64,000 bases of DNA, taken from positions 1-64,000 of the forward strand of contig NZ_JAYERP010000001.1 of NCBI RefSeq assembly GCF_034718895.1, in the 5' to 3' direction. Within the stretch, counting starts at the first letter, position 1. Every line of letters begins with the position of its first letter. Under the pieces are notes generated by a model that made no database searches, was not told the DNA's origin, and was given only the letters and a program-made list of their open reading frames with translations. The translations under genes and the position numbers were made by a program. Of the stretch, positions 14,568-22,947 are shown one piece after another. The stretch comes from Paenibacillus phoenicis (GTDB lineage Bacteria > Bacillota > Bacilli > Paenibacillales > Paenibacillaceae).

Positions 14568-15353
14568 ATGGGGGCACCGTTTGATTTTTCTTTCGTGATC
14601 AGCGCCTTTTCGAAGCTGTGGTCGACGCTGGGCGTCACCTTGCTGATTGTGGGCGGGTCGCTGCTGACGGGAATGATCGTCGGGTTTGTGATCGCGTTCC
14701 CCCGGCTGTATCGGATTCCGGTGTTGCAGCAGTTTTCGAAGGTATATGTCTCTTTTTTCAGAGGGACGCCGATCTTGATCCAATTGTTCCTGTTCTACTA
14801 TGGCTTGCCGGAGCTGTTGAAGCTGGTCCACCTGGATATCTCCCGAGCGCCCGTGTTGTTCTTCGTCATTTTGACCTACGGCCTGCACACCGGAGCCTTT
14901 ATGTCGGAGATGATCCGCGCTTCGGTGACGGCCGTGGATCGGGGACAGGTCGAAGCAGCCTATGCGATCGGGATGAAGGGGCATCAAGCATTCACCCGAA
15001 TTGTATTGCCGCAAGCGTTGGCGGTGGCGGTGCCGGTCTTCTCCAATATGGTGATTGCCTTGTTGAAGGATACTTCGCTGGCGTTTACCCTTGGCGTCAT
15101 GGAACTCACCGGCAAAGCCCAGACGCTTGGCGCGCTTACTCAGCATTTTATTGAAGCGTATTTGGCTCTGGCGTTCATCTATTTGGTCGTGAGCTTCACA
15201 TTAGAGAAGCTGCTGCGGGCCGCCGAACGGCGTTTGCTGAAGCATGAGCAGACGGATGGGGCGGAGAGAAGGAGGTTCCGGATCGAGCGGAAGCCATCGC
15301 TTCGGGCCATGTTCGCCGGGATCGGCGCGGAGAAAGGAGGCGCAAAACTATGA
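14568..15353 (+). CDS. Amino-acid ABC transporter permease 1
   Basis: The 261-residue membrane protein belongs to the His/Glu/Gln/Arg/opine permease family, with about five helices (from LGVTLLIVGGSLLTGMIVGF on). The cytoplasmic EAA-type loop that meets the ATPase reads EAAYAIGMKGHQAFTRIVLPQAL. The family motif FFRGTPILIQLFLFYYGLP is intact. A hydrophilic arginine-rich tail of about 35 residues extends the protein beyond its partner permease. ATG 14568 has AGGAGGGAG upstream, 30 bases after the binding-protein stop, and the gene overlaps the next by 4 bases (ATGA). With permease 2 it should form the heterodimeric channel of a TcyLM-type importer. Confidence 0.9.
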   Translation: MGAPFDFSFVISAFSKLWSTLGVTLLIVGGSLLTGMIVGFVIAFPRLYRIPVLQQFSKVYVSFFRGTPILIQLFLFYYGLPELLKLVHLDISRAPVLFFVILTYGLHTGAFMSEMIRASVTAVDRGQVEAAYAIGMKGHQAFTRIVLPQALAVAVPVFSNMVIALLKDTSLAFTLGVMELTGKAQTLGALTQHFIEAYLALAFIYLVVSFTLEKLLRAAERRLLKHEQTDGAERRRFRIERKPSLRAMFAGIGAEKGGAKL

Positions 15354-16060
15354 AAATCGACCCTTCGTTTATCTGGACGGCCTTCGTTCAGCTGTTATCG
15401 GCGATTCCCACCACCTTAATGATCACTGCCGTGTCCGTCTCGGTTGGGTTTGTCATTGGCGTGATCACCGCGCTGTTCCGGCTGTATCGGGTTCCTGTGC
15501 TGGGGCAAATCTCCACCGCTTATGTCACCTTTATTCGCGGAACGCCCATGCTGACGCACTTATTGCTGATTTACTTCGGGTTGCCGGTCATTATTGACGG
15601 CTTATCGGAGGGGTTCGGCTGGGGCTTTAAGTCCGCCTCCATTCCGATGATTGCTTTTGCCTATATTTCCTTTTCTATCACGGCCGGGGCTTATATGTCC
15701 GAGGTCGTCCGCTCGGGGCTGCTGGCGGTGAACCGCGGGCAGCTCGAAGCAGCCTATTCCATCGGGATGACGACGTTTCAGGCGCTGCGGCGGATCGTGT
15801 TCCCCCAGGCGCTGGCGTTCAGCCTGCCGAACCTGTCCAACTCGGCGATCGGGATGCTGCACGGGTCGACGCTGGCTTTTACCGTATCCGTCGTGGATAT
15901 TAACGCGAAAGCGCAAATCGTTGCCTCGACCAACTGGAAGTTTTTTGAGGCCTATGTTGCGGCGGCGTTGATTTTCTGGGGGCTGACCGTCCTGATCGAA
16001 CGGCTCACGGCGCGGCTCGAGAAACGAATCCAACTTTACAATCGGGGGGGAGTGGCATGA
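15350..16060 (+). CDS. Amino-acid ABC transporter permease 2
   Basis: This is the second permease, 236 residues, coupled to both neighbours by 4-base ATGA overlaps. Family segments are TYVTFIRGTPMLTHLLLIYFGLP, ITAGAYMSEVVRSGLLAVNRGQ and the EAA loop EAAYSIGMTTFQALRRIVFPQAL. It aligns along its whole length with permease 1 but lacks the arginine-rich tail, so the two are paralogous halves of one pore. The closest parallel by context is TcyL/TcyM of B. subtilis, which take up cystine and related sulfur amino acids. Confidence 0.9.
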   Translation: MKIDPSFIWTAFVQLLSAIPTTLMITAVSVSVGFVIGVITALFRLYRVPVLGQISTAYVTFIRGTPMLTHLLLIYFGLPVIIDGLSEGFGWGFKSASIPMIAFAYISFSITAGAYMSEVVRSGLLAVNRGQLEAAYSIGMTTFQALRRIVFPQALAFSLPNLSNSAIGMLHGSTLAFTVSVVDINAKAQIVASTNWKFFEAYVAAALIFWGLTVLIERLTARLEKRIQLYNRGGVA

Positions 16061-16809
16061 TTCAGCTTCGTCAATTATCCAAGTCTTTTGGGCGCCAGCA
16101 GGTCTTAAAATCGATTGATCTGACGGTGAACCAAGGCGATGTCGTAGTCATTCTGGGACCAAGCGGCTCCGGCAAAACGACGCTGCTGCGATGCATCAAC
16201 TATCTGGAGAAGCCCAGCGGCGGCGAGATTGCCATCGGCGATTACCGGGTGAACTGCAGCCGCGCGACCAAGAAAGACATTCATGCCCTCCGGCAAAAGA
16301 CGGCGATGGTGTTTCAGCAATATAACTTGTTTCGGCACAAGACGGCGCTGGAGAACGTGATGGAAGGCTTGGTGATCGTCAAAAAAATACCCAAGGAAGA
16401 AGCCAAAGCCCGCAGCATCGCTTTGCTGGAGAAGGTGGGGCTGGCCGGTAAGCTGGACGCTTATCCAAGCCAGCTGTCCGGAGGCCAGCAGCAGCGGGTG
16501 GGCATTGCCCGAGCACTGGCGCTTGAGCCGGAGGTTATTTTATTTGACGAACCTACGTCGGCGCTGGACCCGGAGCTGGTTGGCGAAGTGCTGGAGGTCA
16601 TTCGCAAGATTGCCAAGGAAGGGATCACGATGATCGTCGTGACCCATGAGATGGGGTTTGCCCGGGATGTGGCCAACCACGCCGTATTTATGGACGGCGG
16701 CGTCATCGTGGAAGAAGGGAGCCCGGCGGAGCTGCTGTATCATCCGCGTGAAGAGCGGACGAAGCAGTTTCTGAAACGGATTACCCCTGAGCCGAGCTAT
16801 AGCATTTAA
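16057..16809 (+). CDS. Amino-acid ABC transporter ATP-binding protein
   Basis: The 250-residue ATPase of the polar amino-acid importer class energises the two preceding permeases. Motifs are Walker A GPSGSGKTT, Q-loop MVFQQYNLFRHKTALENV, signature LSGGQQQRVGIARAL, Walker B VILFDEPTSALDP and the switch His in VTHEMGFARDV. Length and motifs match TcyN-type proteins. It overlaps permease 2 by 4 bases and is followed after 29 bases by the YtmO-type gene, the same order as tcyN-ytmO in the B. subtilis S-alkyl-cysteine operon. Confidence 0.92.
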   Translation: MIQLRQLSKSFGRQQVLKSIDLTVNQGDVVVILGPSGSGKTTLLRCINYLEKPSGGEIAIGDYRVNCSRATKKDIHALRQKTAMVFQQYNLFRHKTALENVMEGLVIVKKIPKEEAKARSIALLEKVGLAGKLDAYPSQLSGGQQQRVGIARALALEPEVILFDEPTSALDPELVGEVLEVIRKIAKEGITMIVVTHEMGFARDVANHAVFMDGGVIVEEGSPAELLYHPREERTKQFLKRITPEPSYSI

Positions 16810-16838
16810 GCATTTAGGATTTAGGAGGCGAAAGAGAG

Positions 16839-17855
16839 ATGGGACTCACGATTAGCGTGTTGGATCAAAGCCCGGTTTACCCGGGGGAGAGTGCGGAGCA
16901 GGCGTTTAAGCATACCGTATCGCTGGCCCGCAAATCCGAGGAGCTGGGGTTCCGGCGGTTTTGGGTGTCTGAGCATCATGATTCGGAGCAGGTGGCCGGT
17001 TCCTCGCCCGAGGTGCTGATTTCCTACCTTCTGGCGAAAACGAGCACGATCCGGATCGGCTCCGGCGGCGTGATGCTCCAGCATTACAGCCCATATAAGG
17101 TGGCGGAAAATTTCAACGTGCTGGCTTCTCTGGCGCCGGGGCGGGTCGACCTTGGCGTTGGCCGGGCTCCAGGAGGTTTGCCGAAGAGCACGCAGGCTTT
17201 GCAGCAAGGTGTAAGGGAATCGGCGACCCTGACGGACAAAATCGTGGAGCTGCGCAAATACGTGCAGAACCGCCTGGAGGCGGACCATCCGCTGGCCGGA
17301 TTGCGCGCGGCCCCGCTCCCGGCGGAGGCTCCTGAGCTCTACGTGCTTGGGGCGAGCGTGGATAGTGCGCAAATCGCTGCAGGACTAGGCTTGCCTTATG
17401 TGTTTTCCTTGTTTATTAACGGGGATCCGGCGATTGCGCTCAAGGCGATCCAAACCTACCGGGAGAGATTTGAGGCGTCCCACGGTACCGAGCCTCAAGT
17501 CATCCTGGCGTTGTCCGTCATCGTCGCCGAATCTGAAGCGGAAGCCGCCGAGCTTGCCGGCAATCAGAAGGTTGTGAAGGTGCGGCTCGCCAGCGGCAAA
17601 TTGGTGACGCTTGGCACACGGGAGCAAGCGGAAGAGTTCGGCCGTCAGGCCGGAGAGCCCTATACGATCGAGGAGCAGGAGCCTTGGATTGTTAAAGGGA
17701 CCAAGGCAACGGTCCGGGAGCAGCTGTTCGCGCTGCAGAAGGACACCGGCATCGAGGAAGTGATTGTCACCAGCAATATCACGCCTTTCGAGAAGCGAGT
17801 CCGCTCCTTTGAGCTGCTTCGCGAAGCATTAGTCGAAGTGACGGTGGAGGCGTAA
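16839..17855 (+). CDS. ytmO: Luciferase-like flavin monooxygenase, YtmO (CmoO)-type
   Basis: The 338-residue protein opens with MGLTISVLDQSPV and continues with FRRFWVSEHH, IRIGSGGVMLQHYSPYKVAENFNVL and RVDLGVGRAPGG, the pattern of the YtmO/MsnO8 group of class C flavin monooxygenases. These use reduced FMN and oxygen. In B. subtilis ytmO lies in the operon for S-alkyl-cysteine breakdown right after the transporter genes, as here. Its likely task is oxidation of a sulfur or carbon centre of the imported compound, with FMNH2 supplied by the SsuE-type reductase encoded downstream. ATG 16839 has GGAGGCG upstream. One base separates its stop from the next start. Confidence 0.88.
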   Translation: MGLTISVLDQSPVYPGESAEQAFKHTVSLARKSEELGFRRFWVSEHHDSEQVAGSSPEVLISYLLAKTSTIRIGSGGVMLQHYSPYKVAENFNVLASLAPGRVDLGVGRAPGGLPKSTQALQQGVRESATLTDKIVELRKYVQNRLEADHPLAGLRAAPLPAEAPELYVLGASVDSAQIAAGLGLPYVFSLFINGDPAIALKAIQTYRERFEASHGTEPQVILALSVIVAESEAEAAELAGNQKVVKVRLASGKLVTLGTREQAEEFGRQAGEPYTIEEQEPWIVKGTKATVREQLFALQKDTGIEEVIVTSNITPFEKRVRSFELLREALVEVTVEA

Positions 17856-17856
17856 C

Positions 17857-19056
17857 ATGTCTAACGATACTTATACGACTCAAGAGTTGTCCGGTACAGC
17901 GGCAGAGCGGTTCGTAGAGATTCGCCGGGAGTTGCACCGGTACCCGGAACTGTCAAACGAAGAGTTCGAGACGACCCGTCAAATTCGCGGCTGGCTGGAG
18001 GAAGCGGGCATCCGGATCCTGGACATTCCGCTGACAACGGGGCTGGTAGCCGAGGTTGGCGGGCTCCAGGGCGGGCCGGTGATCGCGCTTCGGGCGGATA
18101 TCGACGCACTGCCGATTCAGGAGGAGACGGGACTCCCGTTTGCTTCGGCGAATCCCGGCAAGATGCACGCCTGCGGGCATGATTTCCATACTGCCGCCCT
18201 GATCGGTACGGCGTATGCGTTGAAAGCGCGGGAGGCAGAGCTGAAGGGCACGGTCCGGCTGATCTTCCAGCCAGCCGAAGAGAAGGCCAAAGGCGCGCGG
18301 CAAGTCATCGCCAGCGGGGCGCTCGACGGGGTGCAGGCGATCTTCGGCATGCACAATAAGCCCGATCTTCCCGTCGGGACGATCGGGATCAAGAGCGGCG
18401 CGCTTATGGCCGCCGCCGATGGCTTTGTTGTAGAGGTCGCCGGACGGGGGACCCACGCTGCCGTGCCGGAAGCCGGCAACGATCCGATCGTCACCGCCGC
18501 GCATCTCGTGACGGTGCTGCAATCGATTATCAGCCGGAACGTTGGTTCCCTGGAAAGTGCCGTCATCAGCGTCACGAAGCTGCACAGCGGCACGGCGTGG
18601 AACGTCGTCCCTGAAACAGCGCTGCTGGAGGGCACGATCCGCACCTTTGATGAAGAGGTACGGCGGCGGGTGCTGCAGCGCTTCGAAGAGGTGGTTCAAG
18701 GAGTGGCGGCTGCATTTGGCACGACAGCTTCCGTCCGCTGGATCGAAGGGCCGCCGCCCGTGCTGAACGATCCCAAGCTGGCGGAGCTTGGGCTGGCGGC
18801 CGCAGAGGCGGCGGGGTATCAGGGCATCATGCCGGTTCCGTCGCCGGCAGGAGAGGATTTTTCGTGGTATCAACGGGAAGTTCCGGGGCTCTTCGTCTTT
18901 ATGGGGACGGATGGGCCGCAGGAATGGCATCATCCAGCCTTTGATCTTGACGAGCGGGCGATTCCGGTAAGCATCGGCTTCTTCACGAAGCTGGCGGAGC
19001 TGGCATTGGAGGAGCTGGCACGGGATAACCGACGGAAGGAAGGCGCGTCCCGATGA
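17857..19056 (+). CDS. M20-family amidohydrolase (N-acyl amino acid deacylase)
   Basis: The 399-residue metal-dependent amidohydrolase belongs to the M20D group. Metal-site and catalytic segments are visible: RADIDALPIQEETGLPFAS, MHACGHDFHTAAL (Cys and His ligands), FQPAEEKAKGA (acid residues) and the late PAGEDFSWYQREVPGLFVFMG; the lid domain carries GTHAAVPEAGNDPIV. Homologues in equivalent operons (YtnL/SndA, YxeP) remove the N-acetyl group from S-modified cysteines, the step that releases free cysteine. It overlaps the next gene by 4 bases and follows the monooxygenase at once, so it is surely co-translated. The exact N-acyl substrate is inferred. Confidence 0.9.
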   Translation: MSNDTYTTQELSGTAAERFVEIRRELHRYPELSNEEFETTRQIRGWLEEAGIRILDIPLTTGLVAEVGGLQGGPVIALRADIDALPIQEETGLPFASANPGKMHACGHDFHTAALIGTAYALKAREAELKGTVRLIFQPAEEKAKGARQVIASGALDGVQAIFGMHNKPDLPVGTIGIKSGALMAAADGFVVEVAGRGTHAAVPEAGNDPIVTAAHLVTVLQSIISRNVGSLESAVISVTKLHSGTAWNVVPETALLEGTIRTFDEEVRRRVLQRFEEVVQGVAAAFGTTASVRWIEGPPPVLNDPKLAELGLAAAEAAGYQGIMPVPSPAGEDFSWYQREVPGLFVFMGTDGPQEWHHPAFDLDERAIPVSIGFFTKLAELALEELARDNRRKEGASR

Positions 19057-20207
19057 GCACGCCCGCCGTTTATGACGTCATCGTCGTTGGCGCAGGCTCC
19101 ATGGGGATGAGCGCCGGGTACTATTTGGCCCGTAAGGGGCTGCGAACGCTGCTGATCGATGCTTTTGATCCGCCGCACCGGGAAGGCAGCCATCACGGCG
19201 AACCCCGGCTGATCCGGCATGCTTACAGCGGAGATCCCGTGTATACGGAATTGGCGGTTCGCGCCCACCGCTTATGGAATGAAGTGGAGGAGCTGACCGG
19301 AACTCGGCTGCTGGAGCCGTCCGGCGTGCTGAATATCGCGGATCGCACCATCTATTCCTTTAAGGAGCGAATTGCGCAATCGGAGGCGCTGGGCGTCCGT
19401 ACGGAATGGCTGGATGCGGCAGAAATCCGCGCCCGCTGGCCAGAGCTGACGATCCCGGATTCGTTTGAGGCGATGTATGAGCCGGACGCCGGGTACTTGT
19501 ACAGCGAGCGATGTGTGGAGGCGTATCGCAAGCTGGCGTTGGCACAAGGCGCGGAGCTGCTGACGTACGCCATCGTGCGGGATTTGAAGGTACACAGCGG
19601 AGCAGGCGGCGTGACGGTTTATACCGCGGACGACAAGTTTCATGCCGGGGCCGTTCTGCTTACTGCCGGGGCATGGTTCAGCACGCTCGCCCCGTTCGTC
19701 AACCTTCCCATTCGCGCCGTGCGCAAGGTGGTCGGATGGTTCGAGACAACCGGTCCTGGCTTCGACGCGGGACGTTTTCCCGGGTTTACATTGGGGACGC
19801 CGGAAGGCGGGTATTACGGGTTCCCGAACATCGGCGGAGCCGGTCTTAAGATCGGCCGCCATGACGGCGGAATCCCCTGGACCCCGGGGGAGACGTTGGC
19901 GCCTTTCGGAAGCCGTCCCGAGGATGAAGCGGATTTGCGCCGCGTGCTGTCAGCCTATATGCCGGGGGCGGCCGGCCGCCTAAAGCAAGGCGCGGTCTGC
20001 AAATACGAGATGTCGCCGGATGAGGACTTTATCATCGACCGGCATCCAGAGCACCCGCAGGTTTGGGTGGCGGGCGGCTTTTCCGGACACGGCTTCAAAT
20101 TTGCCAGCGTGATTGGGGAGCGGCTTGCGGACTTGGTTGAAAAAGGGAAGACGGATGACTCGCTGCGGCCGTTTGCGCTGGATCGTTTTGGCCAGTTGGC
20201 GAAGTAG
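19053..20207 (+). CDS. Sarcosine oxidase / N-methyl-amino-acid oxidase family flavoprotein
   Basis: The 384-residue protein belongs to the monomeric sarcosine oxidase (MSOX)/N-methyltryptophan oxidase family, which demethylates N-methyl amino acids and yields H2O2 and formaldehyde. The FAD fingerprint VVGAGSMGMSAGYYLA is at residues 11-26. The covalent flavin cysteine is in AVCKYEMSPDEDFIID at Cys316, close to Cys315 of MSOX, and GGFSGHGFKFASVIG ends the FAD domain. It overlaps the amidohydrolase gene by 4 bases. To my knowledge this family is not part of the B. subtilis ytm or yxe operons, so it suggests that the substrate has an N-alkyl group or secondary amine, or that a cyclic imine is formed. 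Its last codons are repeated downstream. Confidence 0.88.
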   Translation: MSTPAVYDVIVVGAGSMGMSAGYYLARKGLRTLLIDAFDPPHREGSHHGEPRLIRHAYSGDPVYTELAVRAHRLWNEVEELTGTRLLEPSGVLNIADRTIYSFKERIAQSEALGVRTEWLDAAEIRARWPELTIPDSFEAMYEPDAGYLYSERCVEAYRKLALAQGAELLTYAIVRDLKVHSGAGGVTVYTADDKFHAGAVLLTAGAWFSTLAPFVNLPIRAVRKVVGWFETTGPGFDAGRFPGFTLGTPEGGYYGFPNIGGAGLKIGRHDGGIPWTPGETLAPFGSRPEDEADLRRVLSAYMPGAAGRLKQGAVCKYEMSPDEDFIIDRHPEHPQVWVAGGFSGHGFKFASVIGERLADLVEKGKTDDSLRPFALDRFGQLAK

Positions 20208-20255
20208 AGAGATTTGGCGCTGGACCTGATTGGGCCAGTTGGCGAAGCAGGGAGT
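20171..20255 (+). repeat. Imperfect tandem duplication of the oxidase gene 3' end
   Basis: The last codons plus stop of the oxidase gene (about 20171-20212) recur in degraded form right after it (about 20213-20255). The 15-mer GGCCAGTTGGCGAAG is exact in both (20190-20204 and 20233-20247, offset 43). The second copy is non-coding and fills most of the gap to the DinB-type gene. Confidence 0.7.
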
Positions 20256-20292
20256 TCGGGAAGAAGCTTAATTTGGAATCGGAGGGGATGGC

Positions 20293-20772
20293 ATGACTAA
20301 AGTAAATTTTGAAGCTTTTTTGAATACACATGGACAGCTCGTTACGGCCATTGATGGCCTCAGCGAGGAGCAGACCACTTGGAAGCCAAAGCCGGAGAGC
20401 TGGAGCGTACTGGAGGTATTAACCCACTTGGTGGATCACAGTATCGTTGTCTCTTTTCGGATCCGGGATATTCTGGCGGGAACGGAGGCGCGGCTGCCGG
20501 CTTTTAACCAAGACGCCTGGATCAGCGGGCAATATGCCAACGCAGGTAAAGTCTCCGATGTGCTGCAGGCCTTTCATGCGTTGCTTTTGTACAACAGCCT
20601 GCTGTTAAGCCGCCTGGATGCGGCCGACTTGGAGAAAACCGGCGTGAACGCCAAGGGAGAAACTGTCTCCATCAAGGATATTGTCGAGGGCTTTACCAAC
20701 CACGTCCAACGTCATTTGGGGCAAATCGATCGAATCAAACAAGCAGCCGGGTTTGCCCTAAGCAAGAGCTAA
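20293..20772 (+). CDS. DinB/YfiT-fold metal protein, possible thiol-dependent transferase
   Basis: The 159-residue protein has the DinB four-helix fold: WKPKPESWSVLEVLTHLVDHS early and EGFTNHVQRHLGQIDRI at the end provide three well-placed histidines of the usual metal triad. Proteins of this fold in Bacillota include bacillithiol S-transferases (BstA/YfiT group), which attach or exchange low-molecular-weight thiols. In an organosulfur island such a role would make sense, for example removing a thiol adduct, but this is inference. GGAGGGGATGGCATG gives a good ribosome site for ATG 20293. It lies between the oxidase and the first YtnJ-type monooxygenase on the same strand. Confidence 0.78.
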   Translation: MTKVNFEAFLNTHGQLVTAIDGLSEEQTTWKPKPESWSVLEVLTHLVDHSIVVSFRIRDILAGTEARLPAFNQDAWISGQYANAGKVSDVLQAFHALLLYNSLLLSRLDAADLEKTGVNAKGETVSIKDIVEGFTNHVQRHLGQIDRIKQAAGFALSKS

Positions 20773-20818
20773 GGGCTAGGAAACGAACGATACCCAAACG
20801 ATAAGGAGGAACGAGATC

Positions 20819-22159
20819 ATGGCGAAACCAAGACAACTCAAATTAGGCGCATTATTGCACGGGGTAGGAGGAGGAACCTCCCTGTGGCGTCATCCGGATG
20901 TGCAGGCGGATGCCAGCGTGAATATCGACGTGTATAAACGTTGGGTGCAAAAGGCGGAGGCCGGCAAATTCGACCTGGTATTTATTGCGGACGGCTTATA
21001 CATCACGGAGAAATCGATCCCCCATTTCCTGAACCGCTTTGAGCCCTTAACGCTCCTCAGCGCCCTGGCGGCGGTCAGCAAGCATGTGGGTCTGGTCGGA
21101 ACGTTGTCCACTTCGTACAGCGAGCCGTTTACCGTTGCCCGGCAGTTCGCCTCCTTGGACATGATCAGCGGAGGGCGCGCAGGCTGGAACGTCGTAACCT
21201 CCCCGTTGGAAGGCTCGGCGCTGAACTATGGGAAGAAGGAGCATCCGGACCATGCCAAACGTTACCGGATTGCCACCGAGTTTCTGGAGGTGGTCCGCGG
21301 TCTGTGGGATTCGTGGGAGGACGACGCATTTGTGCGGGATAAGGAGACGGGGGTATTTTTTGATCCGGAAAAAATGCACACGCTGAACCACGTCGGAGAA
21401 TTCTTCTCGGTGAAGGGGCCGCTGAACATCGCCCGCTCTAAGCAAGGGCAACCCGTGATCTTCCAGGCGGGCTCCTCTGAGGTCGGCAAAAATTACGCAG
21501 CCAAGCACGCGGACTCCGTGTTCACCGGGCATGAGACGATCGAGGACGCGCAAGCTTTCTACCAAGATGTGAAGTCCCGCGCCGCATCGTTTGGACGGAA
21601 TCCGGAGGAAGTCCTGATCTTTCCGGGGATCAGCCCGATCCTTGGCCGTACGCCGGAGGAAGCGGAACGCAAATATCAAGAGGTCGCCAGCCTGGTGACG
21701 ATCGAGAATGCGCTGGACTATTTGGGCCGTTTCTTCGAGCATCATGATTTCTCCCAATATCCGCTGGATGAGCCGTTCCCGGATGTCGGGGATTTGGGCA
21801 AAAACAGCTTCCAAAGCAGCACGGATAAAATCAAAAAAGACGCCAAGGAAAAAGGGTTGACGTTAAGACAAGTGGCGCTTCAAGTCGCAACGCCGCGCGG
21901 CGGATTTATCGGGACGCCGGTGCAGGTCGCAGACCGGATTCAGGCCTGGTTCGAGGGAGGCGCAGCCGACGGGTTTATGATTACCGCTGCCGTTCCGAAC
22001 GGGCTGGAGGATTTTGTGGATCTGGTCGTACCGATTCTGCAGGAGCGCGACCTGTTCCGGACTGAATACGAAAGCGATACGCTGCGCGGCAACCTGGGCC
22101 TGCCGTTTCCGGAGAACCGATATACGCTGGAGCGTAAAGCGGTAGCGGCTAAATCCTGA
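20819..22159 (+). CDS. YtnJ (CmoJ)/NtaA-type flavin monooxygenase, copy 1
   Basis: The 446-residue class C flavin monooxygenase belongs to the nitrilotriacetate/ dibenzothiophene-sulfone group to which YtnJ (CmoJ) and YxeK belong. These use FMNH2 and O2 to cleave C-S or C-N bonds of their substrate. Family segments are [72 protein letters not shown] and [21 protein letters not shown]. It shares almost every conserved block with copy 2 and the two are clear paralogues; by eye roughly two thirds of residues agree (not computed). ATG 20819 has AAGGAGG upstream. In B. subtilis YtnJ oxidises N-acetyl-S-alkyl-cysteine, the proposed reaction class here. Confidence 0.9.
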   Translation: MAKPRQLKLGALLHGVGGGTSLWRHPDVQADASVNIDVYKRWVQKAEAGKFDLVFIADGLYITEKSIPHFLNRFEPLTLLSALAAVSKHVGLVGTLSTSYSEPFTVARQFASLDMISGGRAGWNVVTSPLEGSALNYGKKEHPDHAKRYRIATEFLEVVRGLWDSWEDDAFVRDKETGVFFDPEKMHTLNHVGEFFSVKGPLNIARSKQGQPVIFQAGSSEVGKNYAAKHADSVFTGHETIEDAQAFYQDVKSRAASFGRNPEEVLIFPGISPILGRTPEEAERKYQEVASLVTIENALDYLGRFFEHHDFSQYPLDEPFPDVGDLGKNSFQSSTDKIKKDAKEKGLTLRQVALQVATPRGGFIGTPVQVADRIQAWFEGGAADGFMITAAVPNGLEDFVDLVVPILQERDLFRTEYESDTLRGNLGLPFPENRYTLERKAVAAKS

Positions 22160-22239
22160 GGCGGGTACCGGCATGCTGAGGTGGTGCCGTTAGCTTTGCA
22201 GTATCAGGAGATGGATTACGAATAGGAGGAGATCAAATT

Positions 22240-22812
22240 ATGAGCAAAATCGTTATTATCGCTGGGAGTCCAACCTTAGGTTCACGGTTGTTCGGATTAA
22301 CGGATTACGTACAGGAGAAGTTGACCCAAGCGGGCAATTCCATCGATTGGTTCTCGGCGGCAGAGCTGCCGGCGGAGGATTTGCTCCGGGCGAATTTCAA
22401 CAGCGAGGTTGTGAAGGAGCTGAACGCAGCGGTTGAAGCGGCCGATGCCGTTATCATCGCCAGCCCGGTCTATAAAGCGTCTTATTCGGGCGCGCTGAAG
22501 ACGATCCTGGATTTGATCCCGCAAAAAGGGCTCCAAGGCAAAGTAGTGCTGCCGCTGTTCATCGGCGGGACGATTGCCCATTTGCTGGCGGTGGATTACG
22601 CGTTGAAGCCGGTGGTTGCGGCGCTTGGCGGAACTCATATTCTCAGCGGTGTATTTGCCGTCGATCAATGGGTTAGCCGGTTGGAGAACGGCGGGTTTGC
22701 GCTGGAAGAGCAGCTTCGGGTGCGGCTGGACGAGGAGGTAGCCGAGCTGAACCGGGAACTGGCCCGTTATCGGCTTGGGGCAGAGGAGCAGAAGCAAGGC
22801 CAGGTTGTGTAA
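22240..22812 (+). CDS. ssuE: NADPH-dependent FMN reductase, SsuE-type
   Basis: The 190-residue flavodoxin-fold protein has the SsuE phosphate loop (IIAGSPTLGSRLFGL) and the flavin/tetramer segment ASPVYKASYSGALKTILDLIPQKGLQGKVVLP, followed by GGTIAHLLAVDYALKPVVAALGG. SsuE-type reductases make free FMNH2 from NAD(P)H for two-component monooxygenases. Here it lies between the two YtnJ-type genes, and three or four luciferase-like oxygenases of the island could draw on it. The start has TAGGAGGAG upstream. The C-terminal tail is polar and unconserved. Confidence 0.92.
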   Translation: MSKIVIIAGSPTLGSRLFGLTDYVQEKLTQAGNSIDWFSAAELPAEDLLRANFNSEVVKELNAAVEAADAVIIASPVYKASYSGALKTILDLIPQKGLQGKVVLPLFIGGTIAHLLAVDYALKPVVAALGGTHILSGVFAVDQWVSRLENGGFALEEQLRVRLDEEVAELNRELARYRLGAEEQKQGQVV

Positions 22813-22868
22813 ATTCAGAAGGCGATGTGCCTGAAGGTGAAGGAGAGCCTCACGGGATTCTGTGCTGC

Positions 22869-22902
22869 ACTAATGCCGACTAAACATATGAGTTAATGAT
22901 TG
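22869..22902 (+). promoter_or_regulatory. Shared motif copy C, upstream of monooxygenase copy 2
   Basis: The segment contains ACTAATGCC-GACTAAACATAT followed by GAGTTAAT, closely like copies A and B in the ACTAAnnCCGACTAAnC part but weaker in the right half. It lies about 50-80 bases before the second YtnJ-type gene and suggests an internal promoter under the same regulator as the start of the island. Confidence 0.45.
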
Positions 22903-22947
22903 ATTAGAGTGTCATGATTTCTAAATTAAACAAAGGTGGAGTGAACA

